NCBI RefSeq assembly: GCF_018403745.1
Contig: NZ_BOVP01000004.1
Location: 124,001-188,000, forward strand
Length of the DNA: 64,000 nt
From: Lactococcus formosensis
Lineage (GTDB): Bacteria; Bacillota; Bacilli; Lactobacillales; Streptococcaceae
Direction: 5' to 3'
Shown here: piece after piece, positions 9,585 to 19,591 of the stretch
Numbering within the stretch: position 1 is the stretch's first letter
Layout: every line of letters starts with the position of its first letter
Program-made: the position numbers and the translations under genes
Notes under the pieces: generated by a model
Databases searched by the model: none
Told to the model about the DNA's origin: nothing
Seen by the model: only the letters and a program-made list of their open reading frames with translations

Positions 9585-10958
9585 TTATTTTACAGTAAAA
9601 GCGGATGTCTTATCTAACATAAAAGGACGTAAATAAGCTGTTGCACTACTTGTTGGAAGTATCTCGTCGCGAAGTGTGATGCCTAATTCATTTTGAATAT
9701 AAGCTCTTCTCTCTTGCACGCGCCCCCAAATGTCAGGATACGCTTCTTTTATCTCTTGTCTTAGCTGTGCATCCGCCAAGAAAATGCCACTTTCACAACT
9801 TACACCACCGTATCCAGAAACAGATGGAATAATATCAATCTGGAACAGCATGCCACTCTCGATACTTTCTGTTGACTGCGGGTAGACTGGTGAGCTCATC
9901 CATTCTTCATCCGCGGAGAGATGACCAGGATTTAAAGTCCAACCGTATTTTTCTTGTGGCAAAACTTCTTCTATTTTGTTATACAGCTCTTGGCCTTGCA
10001 TACCTATCTTGATTGCTTCCAACCACGTTTTAACGGCATTGAAGTAAGGTTGTGCGACAGCCGAGAGATAATCTTTCTCTTCATCTGGCAACTCCGAAGC
10101 CTGACTCACCGCATAGCCTCCTCGGCTTTGGAGGCCTCCTTTATACCCTGTCGTTAAGGAAAGCTTGTCTCCCTTTTTAATGACTTTATCGCTTGGATAA
10201 ATATTGGCCTTTACAAAACGTTCACCAGTTGCCATTATTGTAACGACATTATGTGCTTGTCCAAGGTCTGATAATTCTCTTGCAACTTCCATTTCACTTT
10301 TTCCAAGCTCAATCTGATTCATCGCTTGTAACATGCAGCGTCCTGCCAAAGCAGCACCGAATTCATAATGAGCAAATTCGTTTGCATTATTTGTTGTGCG
10401 AACACCATTTTCCCCGATAAACAAACGTGTAGCATTTTCTAGCTTAGCTTCAGGACATAAGCTTTGGACAGCGTGAACTAAGAAATGAGGTACATCAAAA
10501 AGCTGATAATTATCCTCTTTTGCGCTGGTAAAGTTTTTCCACCCCACTAAACCAATCTTTTGAGTATTCTCTAGGCCACATTTGCTTAAGATTTCTTCAA
10601 CTGTTTCTTGAGTATTCATAGGCTGATTAGGTAGAGAAAGATGTGGCATATGTACAGCTTCTGCTTTTAATCTTGCCTTATCTGCTTTATTTAGGTTTTC
10701 ATTACCTAAAACAAGATAAGCTTTACCATCCTTATGAAGTACAAGCAAGGCTTCTTCAAAACGCGGGAGAAAACCTGTAAGATACTCAAAGTTACTGCCA
10801 TGTTCTAGGTCCGCATAGATAATTAAGCAATCAAAATTATCTTGGTTCATTTTATCAAGCAGTTTTTGCTTCCTTTGTTCCATTGTTTCGTCAGACAGTA
10901 CAACTGGTTTTAAGTTTGCTTCAAGCGCTGGTGGTTGAATTTTTGTGAGTTGAATCAT
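9585..10958 (-). CDS. M24 (creatinase/aminopeptidase P fold) protein lacking metal aspartates
   Basis: 457 residues with the two-domain layout of Xaa-Pro peptidases: an N-terminal creatinase-like domain (about 20-180) and a C-terminal pita-bread fold (about 190-450). The segment that should hold the two metal-binding aspartates reads LSLTTGYKGGLQSRGG (about 268-283), so both are replaced. The histidine in NPGHLSADEEW and the glutamate in CESGIFLAD are kept. It may therefore be a non-metal hydrolase or a non-catalytic relative, not a classical prolidase. Start at 10958 is set by AAAGGAG five bases upstream; an in-frame TTG further up is less likely. Confidence 0.75.
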   Translation of the reverse strand: MIQLTKIQPPALEANLKPVVLSDETMEQRKQKLLDKMNQDNFDCLIIYADLEHGSNFEYLTGFLPRFEEALLVLHKDGKAYLVLGNENLNKADKARLKAEAVHMPHLSLPNQPMNTQETVEEILSKCGLENTQKIGLVGWKNFTSAKEDNYQLFDVPHFLVHAVQSLCPEAKLENATRLFIGENGVRTTNNANEFAHYEFGAALAGRCMLQAMNQIELGKSEMEVARELSDLGQAHNVVTIMATGERFVKANIYPSDKVIKKGDKLSLTTGYKGGLQSRGGYAVSQASELPDEEKDYLSAVAQPYFNAVKTWLEAIKIGMQGQELYNKIEEVLPQEKYGWTLNPGHLSADEEWMSSPVYPQSTESIESGMLFQIDIIPSVSGYGGVSCESGIFLADAQLRQEIKEAYPDIWGRVQERRAYIQNELGITLRDEILPTSSATAYLRPFMLDKTSAFTVK

Positions 10959-10979
10959 CTTTACTCCTTTTGTCAAAAT

Positions 10980-11004
10980 AAGAACTGCCGCTTCAGCAAT
11001 TCTT
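10980..11004 (-). terminator. Hairpin between the 93-residue gene and the M24-family gene
   Basis: Nine-pair stem AAGAACTGC/GCAATTCTT (one G-U pair) followed by a short T-run on the minus strand. It ends only about 21 bases before the next start codon, so it may be a partial terminator or leader hairpin. Confidence 0.5.
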
Positions 11005-11024
11005 ATTTCTTACTTTATATTCTT

Positions 11025-11306
11025 TTAATTTTTTAACTCTTGGGCGACGGCTTTCAAGCGTGAAAATTGAGCAGGTTCGGATAAAGAAACCGTCATTTCC
11101 CAAGCTTTGCTCCCTTCCTCAACTGCTAAAGTCAGGAAAAAGCGCTGAAAATACGACAAGTGCTCTGACTGCCGAAGATAATCAATATCGTCTTGTGTCA
11201 AAAAAGTTTGTTCACGCTGGATTGCTTTATTCAAATAGCGGAGCCAGAGCCGCGCATTTCCTCTTGATTTTTGAGCCGCAGCTTCAAAATATTCTTTCCA
11301 ATTCAT
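11025..11306 (-). CDS. Small hypothetical protein paired with a nucleotidyltransferase-like gene
   Basis: 93 residues, largely helical by composition, no signal peptide or membrane segment. I do not recognise the family. It begins at the base next to the stop codon of the upstream nucleotidyltransferase-like gene (TAAATG junction), so the two are certainly co-translated. It contains a short R-x3-H (RQSEH) but not a clear HEPN motif. A binding partner or a toxin/antitoxin-like mate of the upstream protein is possible, but this is inference from position only. Confidence 0.7.
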   Translation of the reverse strand: MNWKEYFEAAAQKSRGNARLWLRYLNKAIQREQTFLTQDDIDYLRQSEHLSYFQRFFLTLAVEEGSKAWEMTVSLSEPAQFSRLKAVAQELKN

Positions 11307-11855
11307 TTATAATAGCCTCAAAAGTTCGGGATTTTCTTTTAAATAATTTTTTAACGCTTCTTGGCCATAAGCGAGACCGTAAGCTTCTAAAACAACCGCA
11401 GGATCTGAAGTTCCTTCTGAATAATTGTTGAGTAAATCAAGGAGCGTATCTGGACGCTCAATGTTTAACTTCTTCATAATCTGGGCAATATCAGGAATAT
11501 CCTTGGCTCTGCCCACTTGAATTTTGTCAATCAATACTGACTGTAAGGAAGACAGATAGACTTCGAGATGACTTGCTTCAAAAATTAAAACTTTATCCTC
11601 ATCAGAAAGTGACATAATACGTCCGATAGAATGGCTTAGCCAGGGTTCGTTAGCAGTTCCGACATGAAATTCTTGCCCAATCTCCGCAATAATTTCCTCA
11701 ACTTTAGCAGTAGACTCATAGAAAGCATCAATATCTTCGGTAGCCTTTAGTCCATGATATTCCAAAACAAAACCACCAACACACTGTAAGCTTAAATGGA
11801 TGTTATTTTCTGCTAATTTTTCATTCAAACGTATAAACAACTTATTATAATTCAT
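11307..11855 (-). CDS. DUF6036-like nucleotidyltransferase-fold protein
   Basis: 182 residues. The N-terminal part has the nucleotidyltransferase pattern GGFVLEYHG (residues about 27-35) followed by EDIDAF (about 40-45), which supplies the paired acidic residues of the fold. The C-terminal half is helical (VGRAKDIPDIAQIMKKLNI, the usual nucleotidyltransferase follow-up with a KxxDxxDI-like segment). Such proteins often pair with a small partner gene, and here one follows with no gap. Substrate unknown. Transcribed on the minus strand from a promoter upstream of 11855. Confidence 0.7.
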   Translation of the reverse strand: MNYNKLFIRLNEKLAENNIHLSLQCVGGFVLEYHGLKATEDIDAFYESTAKVEEIIAEIGQEFHVGTANEPWLSHSIGRIMSLSDEDKVLIFEASHLEVYLSSLQSVLIDKIQVGRAKDIPDIAQIMKKLNIERPDTLLDLLNNYSEGTSDPAVVLEAYGLAYGQEALKNYLKENPELLRLL

Positions 11856-11947
11856 AAATTATATACTTTCTTTTGAAATATCTCTTCTTGATTATAGCAT
11901 ACCACGCCCTATAAAAAAAGAGTTTTTTCTCTCTTTTACATAATAAA

Positions 11948-11964
11948 AAACACCTCTTGGTGTT

Positions 11965-11965
<1 letters not shown>
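11948..11965 (-). terminator. Terminator of the transsulfuration enzyme gene
   Basis: Stem AAACACC/GGTGTTT with a TCTT loop directly at the stop codon, followed by a T-rich run on the minus strand. Confidence 0.8.
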
Positions 11966-13122
<1,157 letters not shown>

Positions 13123-13230
13123 TCACCTCTTTTTAATTGTTTATTTATTATAATGCAGATTATCTTTTGTTGACTTTGGGTAATCCTATATCCGACTTTT
13201 AATTTTTTTATATCTAAAAAACACAGAATT

Positions 13231-13270
13231 TATAAGAGAAAAACCCTTTAAATAAGGGCCTTTTCTTATA
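13231..13270 (-). terminator. Terminator of the RclA-like operon
   Basis: Long imperfect stem (TATAAG...AAAA...CCCTT against AAGGG...TTTT...CTTATA) around the stop at 13266, followed by a T-run on the minus strand. Confidence 0.65.
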
Positions 13271-14624
13271 GTTTCACTTCATTTACTGGAGCAAAAAGAT
13301 CATTTAAAGCTTCACTCATGGTTGGATGAGTGTAGATATGATCTCTTAACATGGTGTAAGGTAATTTTGCTTTCATCGCAAGCGATAAAATATTTATCAC
13401 TTCATGTGATTCTTCAGCATAAAGAGTTGCACCTAATATTTCTTGTGTGTCAGGATCAACCAGCGCTTTAAGTAGCCCTTTACTTTGTCCAAGTACTGCA
13501 GATTTTGGAATCGATGTAGCTTCTAAACGGAACAATCGGTACTTGGTACCTTGAGCTTGAGCTATTGTTTCTGTTAAGCCTATATTAGACAGAGTTGGTG
13601 TGATAAAAACACTACTTGCTAACTCGCCTCGATTACTTAATGTGCGAGATTTGTCGCCATAAAGTTGACTTTCAATGATACGAAAATCATCCAATGATGT
13701 ATAAGTAAATTGAGGACCACCGTGAACATCACCTAAAGCCCAAATATTTGGAGTCGAAGTTTCAAGTTTTTCATTCACCAAAATATGCCCGGCCTCACCA
13801 ACCTTAATTGACGTATTTTCTAAGCCCAATCCAGATGTATTAGGCTTACGCCCTGTAGCAAGAAGAATCTTATTCCCCTGCACCTCTTCTGCCTGACCGT
13901 CTCTTGTAATATTGAGGATGCTTTCTTCATCACGGTCAAAAACACCATTTATCTCATAGCCAAGTTTGAATACTGCACCAGCATCTTCTAAATCTCGCTT
14001 CACGCGCTGTGCAATATCTCTATCTTGACGTGGCAAAAACATACTGTGTGAATCAATGATAGTCACTTTGGATCCATAAGACAGAAACATGGCTGCAAAT
14101 TCGAGTCCGATATAGCCAGACCCCACAATCAGAAGATGCTCAGGCTTTTCTTGTAAGTCCATCAATCCTGTCGATGTCACAAGATTTTTACTCTCCGACA
14201 TGCCAAGGATCGAAGGAAGGATAGCACGCGCACCCGTATTGATAAAAATACGTTCAGCTTGAACAAGCATTATCGGCTTTCCTTCTTCGGAAATTTCGAC
14301 CTCATGGTCTGAAAGAAATCTTGCCTTCCCATCAATAACAGTTGCATTTTGTTCATCCGCAATCATATGGTAATTCTTTTTATTCAGCTTTTCGACAAGA
14401 CTGAATTTTTGAAGGACTGCCTCGGTGAAAGCTTCACCTTTTTGGCCATTTACAATTAACGACTTAGACGGAATACAGCCAATATTAATACAAGTTCCCC
14501 CGTACATCCGCGTAGATTGTTCTACGATTGCTACTGTTTCCCCTTTATTGGCAAGAGACTTAGCCAAGGTTTTCCCTGCTTTACCAAAGCCAATAATTAG
14601 ATTCTTAAATGTCCTTCTTTCCAT
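13266..14624 (-). CDS. Pyridine nucleotide-disulfide oxidoreductase, RclA-like
   Basis: 452-residue FAD/NAD(P)H class I flavoprotein. Redox-active disulfide GGTCINIGCIPSK near residues 43-55, FAD/NAD(P) motifs GFGKAGKTLA near the N-terminus and IVGSGYIGLEFA near 167, and the C-terminal dimerisation domain ending HPTMSEALNDLF. The CINIGC pattern is closer to RclA/YkgC (hypochlorous acid and copper stress) than to lipoamide dehydrogenase or glutathione reductase; mercuric-reductase-like annotations are also common. It is the third gene of a tetR-hesB-like operon, one base after the preceding stop. A role in reactive chlorine or electrophile stress is inferred. Confidence 0.82.
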   Translation of the reverse strand: MERRTFKNLIIGFGKAGKTLAKSLANKGETVAIVEQSTRMYGGTCINIGCIPSKSLIVNGQKGEAFTEAVLQKFSLVEKLNKKNYHMIADEQNATVIDGKARFLSDHEVEISEEGKPIMLVQAERIFINTGARAILPSILGMSESKNLVTSTGLMDLQEKPEHLLIVGSGYIGLEFAAMFLSYGSKVTIIDSHSMFLPRQDRDIAQRVKRDLEDAGAVFKLGYEINGVFDRDEESILNITRDGQAEEVQGNKILLATGRKPNTSGLGLENTSIKVGEAGHILVNEKLETSTPNIWALGDVHGGPQFTYTSLDDFRIIESQLYGDKSRTLSNRGELASSVFITPTLSNIGLTETIAQAQGTKYRLFRLEATSIPKSAVLGQSKGLLKALVDPDTQEILGATLYAEESHEVINILSLAMKAKLPYTMLRDHIYTHPTMSEALNDLFAPVNEVKL

Positions 14625-14625
14625 A

Positions 14626-14985
14626 CTAAAGCTTGCCTCTATAGTCTACGATGAGAAGATTGTGGCTCAAATATTCTCCGTCGGTTTTCAATGCAATGAG
14701 ATTGTAGCTACCTTCCACTTTTGCATGTAAATCTTGGGCACTCCAGAACATTTCCCCCCATTTTTTGAAATAAACAGGGCCAAATTCTGAATCCATATGT
14801 GCATCAAAAGCCTCTGGCAACTTGCCTTTGTCAATAGCAAGGATACGGTAACGTGAGATACCGCCCGCACATGCATCAATGGCTTCATTTTTTTCACTCA
14901 ACTCATGGTCAAAATCCAATACAAAATCTGCATTATCAAATTTTGCTAATTTTTCGCTTACTGTTTTGTCAAATATAATTTTCAT
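14626..14985 (-). CDS. HesB-like Fe-S biosynthesis-fold protein
   Basis: 119 residues resembling the Fe-S_biosyn (HesB/IscA-like) family found in Firmicutes: an N-terminal VSEKLAKF helix, a DACAGGISRYRI core and a C-terminal DYRGKL tail. Only one cysteine (C43 in DACAGG) is present, so the three-cysteine cluster-binding set of true IscA is missing; such truncated-motif members are of unknown function. It has a strong AGGAGG site and sits between the TetR regulator (19 bp upstream) and the RclA-like reductase. Confidence 0.75.
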   Translation of the reverse strand: MKIIFDKTVSEKLAKFDNADFVLDFDHELSEKNEAIDACAGGISRYRILAIDKGKLPEAFDAHMDSEFGPVYFKKWGEMFWSAQDLHAKVEGSYNLIALKTDGEYLSHNLLIVDYRGKL

Positions 14986-15004
14986 GCTTGTTTCCTCCTA
15001 TGGT

Positions 15005-15577
15005 TTAAGCAAGTGCCTTAATTTCTTTTCCTAATTGATCCAAGCTGTTTTCAAAAACTGACCAGTCTTGTGTAAGTTTTAGTAGTAAGAGACTCCCCTG
15101 TATTGTTGAGATGATATGCTGAGCTTGAGTTTTGGACTGCTCTGCTGTCCAACCTGTAATTTCCATAATCCGGGCTTGAATCAAAGCTGTCCAAGTTTCC
15201 ATGAGCTGACCTAACAACGCACGAAAATCTTTATCTCCACTCGCACCAAGTTCAACGACAAGATTTCCTACTGCACAACCGTAATGTTGCGTTTCATCCT
15301 CATGCACCTGAATTTCCCAGTTCAACATTGCAAGCAAAGCTTGTTTGGGATCCTCCATCTGACGCAATAAGGGATCAAAACATTGTGTTTCCCAATCATT
15401 ACTATGAGATTGAATCACTTCTAAGCAGATTTCTTTTTTAGACAAAAAATAATGATAAAGTTGTCCTTTTCCAGTACCCGAGTCCTCGAGAATATCTCGG
15501 ATAGAAGTCGAGGCATATCCCCTCTGACAAAAAAGTTTTTTACTGCTTTCAATGATTTTTTCTCTTGCTTTTGACAC
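15005..15577 (-). CDS. TetR/AcrR family regulator
   Basis: 190 residues. The N-terminal TetR helix-turn-helix is clear (REKIIESSKKLFCQRGYASTS then GTGKGQLYHYFLSKKEI, residues about 4-48); the C-terminal ligand domain resembles the LmrA/YxaF group. GTG at 15577 is preferred as start because GGAG lies eight bases upstream and the product then begins SKAREKI as is usual; in-frame starts at 15595 and 15616 are possible. First gene of the operon with the HesB-like and RclA-like genes; likely an autorepressor acting at the dyad 15608-15630. Confidence 0.88.
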   Translation of the reverse strand: MSKAREKIIESSKKLFCQRGYASTSIRDILEDSGTGKGQLYHYFLSKKEICLEVIQSHSNDWETQCFDPLLRQMEDPKQALLAMLNWEIQVHEDETQHYGCAVGNLVVELGASGDKDFRALLGQLMETWTALIQARIMEITGWTAEQSKTQAQHIISTIQGSLLLLKLTQDWSVFENSLDQLGKEIKALA

Positions 15578-15607
15578 TTTACACGCTCCAATCATTTTAC
15601 CTACCGC

Positions 15608-15630
15608 TTGGTACAATATTAATATACCAA
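15608..15630. promoter_or_regulatory. Candidate TetR operator
   Basis: TTGGTA and TACCAA form an inverted repeat with an 11-base A/T-rich spacer just upstream of the TetR-family gene. Placement and size fit a TetR autoregulatory operator; this is inference. Confidence 0.5.
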
Positions 15631-15835
15631 ATTAAGAACTCTTTACCAAATAATTGAACTGAAAATGCTGTATTTTTAACAAATATAGCTTCGTGTATGT
15701 TTGAGTAATGGTCTCTTTCTAAGTATATCAGAAGTACTCTACTTATTATTAATAACTCGTAACTCATACAATAAATAGAGATAGTTAGACTATTTTAGTA
15801 TAATAATATTTAATAATTACAGTAAGGTGATAAAA

Positions 15836-16510
15836 ATGCAAGAAATGTCAGATACTGACCTCAATTACTTATTTAATCTTCTTGAGGAAAAAAACATACC
15901 AATAATCCATCCTAGAAAACACTCGTATATAATGCATCAAGGAATTGAGTCAGAATATATCTATATATTGAAAAAAGGTGTTGCCAAGCTCAGTAATATA
16001 CTTAGGGACGGTAGAGAATTTAGTACGTTTTATGTTACAGATACAGATTTTGTATCCCTTCTTGAATCAAAGGATCGTGGAAACATCAATACCTCGGTTT
16101 TTTCTGTAAGAGTTGAAACAAGTGATACTTATTTCTATAAAGTTCCTCGTAAAAAATTAGATGAATGGGTTAATGAAGACAACTGTTTGTCTAATATTAT
16201 TGGCAATTTTTATAAAAGAAGGCTCATACATAATATCGAAGTACACAAAAGGATGTCCGTCAATGGCAAAAAAGGGGCAGTTTATGCTTGTCTGAGTATA
16301 ATGGTTGACTATTTTGGGATAAAAAAAACAGAAGGTATCCTCATAGATTTCAAATTGACAAATGATGATATTGCTGGTTTCTGTGGTATTTCTACTCGAA
16401 ATAGTGTCAATCGTATCTTGCATGATTTAAAAGAAGATGGCATTATCAAAATAGTAGATAAAAAAATACTAATTACTAACTTTGAATTTTTAGAAGATTA
16501 CAACAAGTAA
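15836..16510 (+). CDS. Crp/Fnr family transcriptional regulator
   Basis: 224 residues: cyclic-nucleotide-binding-like beta barrel (about 15-125) and C-terminal winged helix (about 150-215, with LTNDDIAGFCGISTRNSVNRI as the helix-turn-helix). There is no N-terminal cysteine cluster for an Fe-S centre and the ligand is unknown. ATG at 15836 is chosen because AAGGTGA lies five bases upstream; GTG at 15827 overlaps that site. It lies 187 bp upstream of the Bce-type transporter in the same orientation and may regulate it. Distinct from the FLP-type protein at 62464-63159. Confidence 0.88.
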   Translation: MQEMSDTDLNYLFNLLEEKNIPIIHPRKHSYIMHQGIESEYIYILKKGVAKLSNILRDGREFSTFYVTDTDFVSLLESKDRGNINTSVFSVRVETSDTYFYKVPRKKLDEWVNEDNCLSNIIGNFYKRRLIHNIEVHKRMSVNGKKGAVYACLSIMVDYFGIKKTEGILIDFKLTNDDIAGFCGISTRNSVNRILHDLKEDGIIKIVDKKILITNFEFLEDYNK

Positions 16511-16697
16511 TCCAAAAGTATTACATTTCACTTCCTACAGCGCCTATCAGTTTTCTATAGAACTATCTTATGATAGTTTTTATTGTATCCTTATATATTT
16601 CAGAAGTTTAAAATGTCAAACTTACATTACCGTAAGCTTAACCTAAATCAATATACGATAAAATATAAGCATAACTTAAAAGGAAAAGAGAAAAACA

Positions 16698-17474
16698 ATG
16701 TTACTTGAAGTAAAACACTTAAAGAAAATTTTTAAAACACGCTTCTCTAAAGAAGAAACTACAGCACTTTCTGATATTGATTTTACAGTTGAAGAAGGGG
16801 AGTATATTGCAATCATGGGCGAGTCAGGCTCTGGTAAAACAACGCTTCTTAATATACTTTCCACATTGGAAAAGCCCACATCAGGTCAAGTTTTGTTAAA
16901 TGGCGAGGATATTACAGCAATTAAAGATCAAAAAGTCTCTGCTTTTAGACGTGAACACCTAGGTTTTGTATTCCAAGATTTCAACTTACTGGATACACTT
17001 AGTGTCCGTGATAATATTTACTTACCTTTGGTTCTTTCAAAATTCAAACCTAAGATTATGAAGAAACGTTTAGAAGCATTAGCTCCTAAATTAAACATCG
17101 AAAATTTTCTAGACAAACAGCCTTTTGAGCTTTCAGGAGGTCAAAAGCAACGTGTAGCTGTAACACGTGCACTTATTAGTCAACCTGATCTTGTACTTGC
17201 TGACGAGCCAACCGCAGCTTTAGACTTTAAAAACTCTGAGGATTTACTCGACCTTTTCGAAGAAATCAATGCAGAGGGACAAACGATAATCATGGTTACA
17301 CATTCAAGTTTAGCTGCGAGTCACGCTAAACGTGTCCTTTTTATAAAAGATGGTGTGCTTTATCATCAGTTGTATCGTGGGGATAAGTCTTCTACTTCTT
17401 TTGCAAAAGAAATTACATTATCTATGAGCTCTTTCCTTGGAAGCCAAACAGCTGAGGAGGAACCAAATGCTTAG
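16698..17474 (+). CDS. Bce-type ABC transporter, ATP-binding protein
   Basis: 258-residue ATPase of the MacB/BceA group: Walker A GESGSGKTT near residue 40, Q-loop FQDFNLLD, signature LSGGQKQR and Walker B DLVLADEPTAALD. Works with the large permease encoded next, with which it overlaps by 8 bp. Systems of this type remove bacitracin and other lipid-II-cycle peptide antibiotics from their targets. No histidine kinase or response regulator of the usual BceRS type lies beside it; a Crp/Fnr gene is upstream instead. Confidence 0.92.
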   Translation: MLLEVKHLKKIFKTRFSKEETTALSDIDFTVEEGEYIAIMGESGSGKTTLLNILSTLEKPTSGQVLLNGEDITAIKDQKVSAFRREHLGFVFQDFNLLDTLSVRDNIYLPLVLSKFKPKIMKKRLEALAPKLNIENFLDKQPFELSGGQKQRVAVTRALISQPDLVLADEPTAALDFKNSEDLLDLFEEINAEGQTIIMVTHSSLAASHAKRVLFIKDGVLYHQLYRGDKSSTSFAKEITLSMSSFLGSQTAEEEPNA

Positions 17475-19449
17475 TCTGAAAATTGCTACAAATAACATGA
17501 AAAGGGGAATTAAAAGTTTCGCACCGTTTTTGATGGCTTCCATCACTATGTTTGTTCTGGTTTTCGTTACAGCATCAATCGGTTTTTCGCCCTCTATCGA
17601 TAAATTACGAGGAGGCGAAGCAGTTTCTATGTTAATGAAGTTTGCCTTGGTTATTTTAGCTGTCTTCTCCCTCATGATACTCATCTATAGTTACCGTTTC
17701 TTACAACTGCAACGCTCAAAAGAATTTGGACTCTATGACATATTGGGATTTGGAAAAAGAAAAATTGTAAATGTTGCCTTCCTTGAATTATTTATAAGCT
17801 ACTTATTGACATTAATTATCGGAACACTTCTTGGTATTGCTTTTTCTAAATTTCTCTTTCTTATTTTTGTTAACCTCATTGGAGGAAACTATTTTGACCT
17901 ACAAATTAATTTTAATGCGATTCTCCTCGTTGCCTTTATTTATTTGATTTTCTTCTTCATATTGATGTTGATTGGGGCATTTATAATTTGGAAATCATCT
18001 AGTCTTGATTTACTGCGTGAGGCTTCTAAAGGCGAAAAAGAGCCAAAATCTAATTTATTTTTAGCTGCTTTAGCTCTTATTTTACTTGCTTCAGGTTATT
18101 CCCTTGCTCTTACAGTTGAAGATCCTGTATCTGCAATTACACGTTTCTTTATTGCTGTGCTTCTCGTTATTTTTGGTACCTACTTCTTCTATATAAGCTT
18201 TACCGTCTGGTACCTCAAACGTAAGAAAAAACGTCCAAGCTATTATAAACCAAGTAACTTCATCACTACAAGTTCAATGCTTTACCGGATGAAGGCAAAC
18301 GCTGCTGGCCTAGCAAATATAACCATTCTTTTATCAATGACCGTCGTGACTATTGTCGTTAGTTTGGGGATTTTCTTTGGCTCTGAGAAGATGGTGAAAG
18401 ATGCAATGCCTAAGGATGCGATGATAAGTTCTACACTTCCAGATTCTAAACAAACTTTAACAGAAATAGCACAAAAAGCTGCAGACGCTTCACATACGGA
18501 AGTCTCAGATTTATCGGAAATTTATATCGCCCAAAATATTGGCTTACATCTCCAAAATACTCATGATACACTGGTTGCTTCCGATATCCAAACTGCAGAT
18601 AAAGATGACTATACACTTGTGACAATGGTAACTAGAGAGAGTTTAGTATCCTCAGGTAATGCTAATTTGCCTTCGCTTTCTAATAATCAAATTATGATTA
18701 AAGATACATCTAATAAGCCCGATCCCGAAAGCAAAAATCTAATCCAATTAGATTGGTATGGTAATAAATATGATATTAAAAAAGATATAGAGGATATTAA
18801 AAATTTACCTGGGGGTGTCTCTTTCCAAAAATCTCTTCTTATAGTCTTTCCAAATAAACAAGAAATGAATAAGGTTATTAAATCTTTTAATACGAGAGAA
18901 AACAATCTAAATTATCAGCAAGCTCCTATCTCGCTTGCGCTTTTCAATATAGATAAATCAACAGAAAATGCCTTCTCTCAAAGTTTTAAAGAAATAACCT
19001 CAGATTCGTCTGTTCAAACACTTACATTCCGCAGTGAAGCTCTGGCAGATCAACATGCACAAATTGGTGGATTTGTCTTCATTGGCTTTGTTCTTGGAAT
19101 TAGTTTTATCCTAGGTGCTGCCTTGATTATTTATTATAAACAGCTCTCCGAAGGTGCACAAGATAAACGCTCCTTTAAAATCTTACAAGAAGTTGGACTT
19201 TCTAAAGCTGAGGTACAAAAAACAATTCAATCCCAAGTAAGAATGATTTTCTTCCTTCCTCTCCTCATTGCGGTCCTTCACTTTGCTGGCGCTTATCGTA
19301 TGATTGCTAATATTCTCAACGCTTTTGGAGCCAATGACTTCCAACTTGTTCTTACAATCAGTTTATTAACGCTTGTAGGATGTGTTTTAGCCTATTATCT
19401 TATTTATAAAATTACAAGTAAGGTTTATTATCATATTGTTGAAAGATAA
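17467..19449 (+). CDS. Bce-type ABC transporter, FtsX-domain permease
   Basis: 660-residue permease with ten predicted membrane segments: four in the N-terminal FtsX block (about 10-190), further ones to about residue 300, then a long extracellular region (about 310-525) before the last three segments. That large extracytoplasmic domain is the hallmark of BceB/VraE-type peptide-antibiotic transporters. ATG at 17467 has GAGGAGG upstream and overlaps the end of the ATPase gene. Likely function is sensing or detoxifying antimicrobial peptides; the substrate cannot be assigned. Confidence 0.9.
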   Translation: MLSLKIATNNMKRGIKSFAPFLMASITMFVLVFVTASIGFSPSIDKLRGGEAVSMLMKFALVILAVFSLMILIYSYRFLQLQRSKEFGLYDILGFGKRKIVNVAFLELFISYLLTLIIGTLLGIAFSKFLFLIFVNLIGGNYFDLQINFNAILLVAFIYLIFFFILMLIGAFIIWKSSSLDLLREASKGEKEPKSNLFLAALALILLASGYSLALTVEDPVSAITRFFIAVLLVIFGTYFFYISFTVWYLKRKKKRPSYYKPSNFITTSSMLYRMKANAAGLANITILLSMTVVTIVVSLGIFFGSEKMVKDAMPKDAMISSTLPDSKQTLTEIAQKAADASHTEVSDLSEIYIAQNIGLHLQNTHDTLVASDIQTADKDDYTLVTMVTRESLVSSGNANLPSLSNNQIMIKDTSNKPDPESKNLIQLDWYGNKYDIKKDIEDIKNLPGGVSFQKSLLIVFPNKQEMNKVIKSFNTRENNLNYQQAPISLALFNIDKSTENAFSQSFKEITSDSSVQTLTFRSEALADQHAQIGGFVFIGFVLGISFILGAALIIYYKQLSEGAQDKRSFKILQEVGLSKAEVQKTIQSQVRMIFFLPLLIAVLHFAGAYRMIANILNAFGANDFQLVLTISLLTLVGCVLAYYLIYKITSKVYYHIVER

Positions 19450-19457
19450 TTTAAAAT

Positions 19458-19491
19458 AAAAGAACTAAGAATAAATAATCTTAGTTCTTTT
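19458..19491 (+). terminator. Terminator of the Bce transporter operon
   Basis: Thirteen-base perfect stem AAAAGAACTAAGA/TCTTAGTTCTTTT with an eight-base loop, nine bases after the stop. Confidence 0.9.
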
Positions 19492-19591
19492 ATTTTGCTT
19501 TATAGTAATGTTATTATATGAATTACCATGTTTTAGATAAACTTATAAATTATATGCCACTAGGTCATTCTATTTTCTCTCTTTTGAACAG

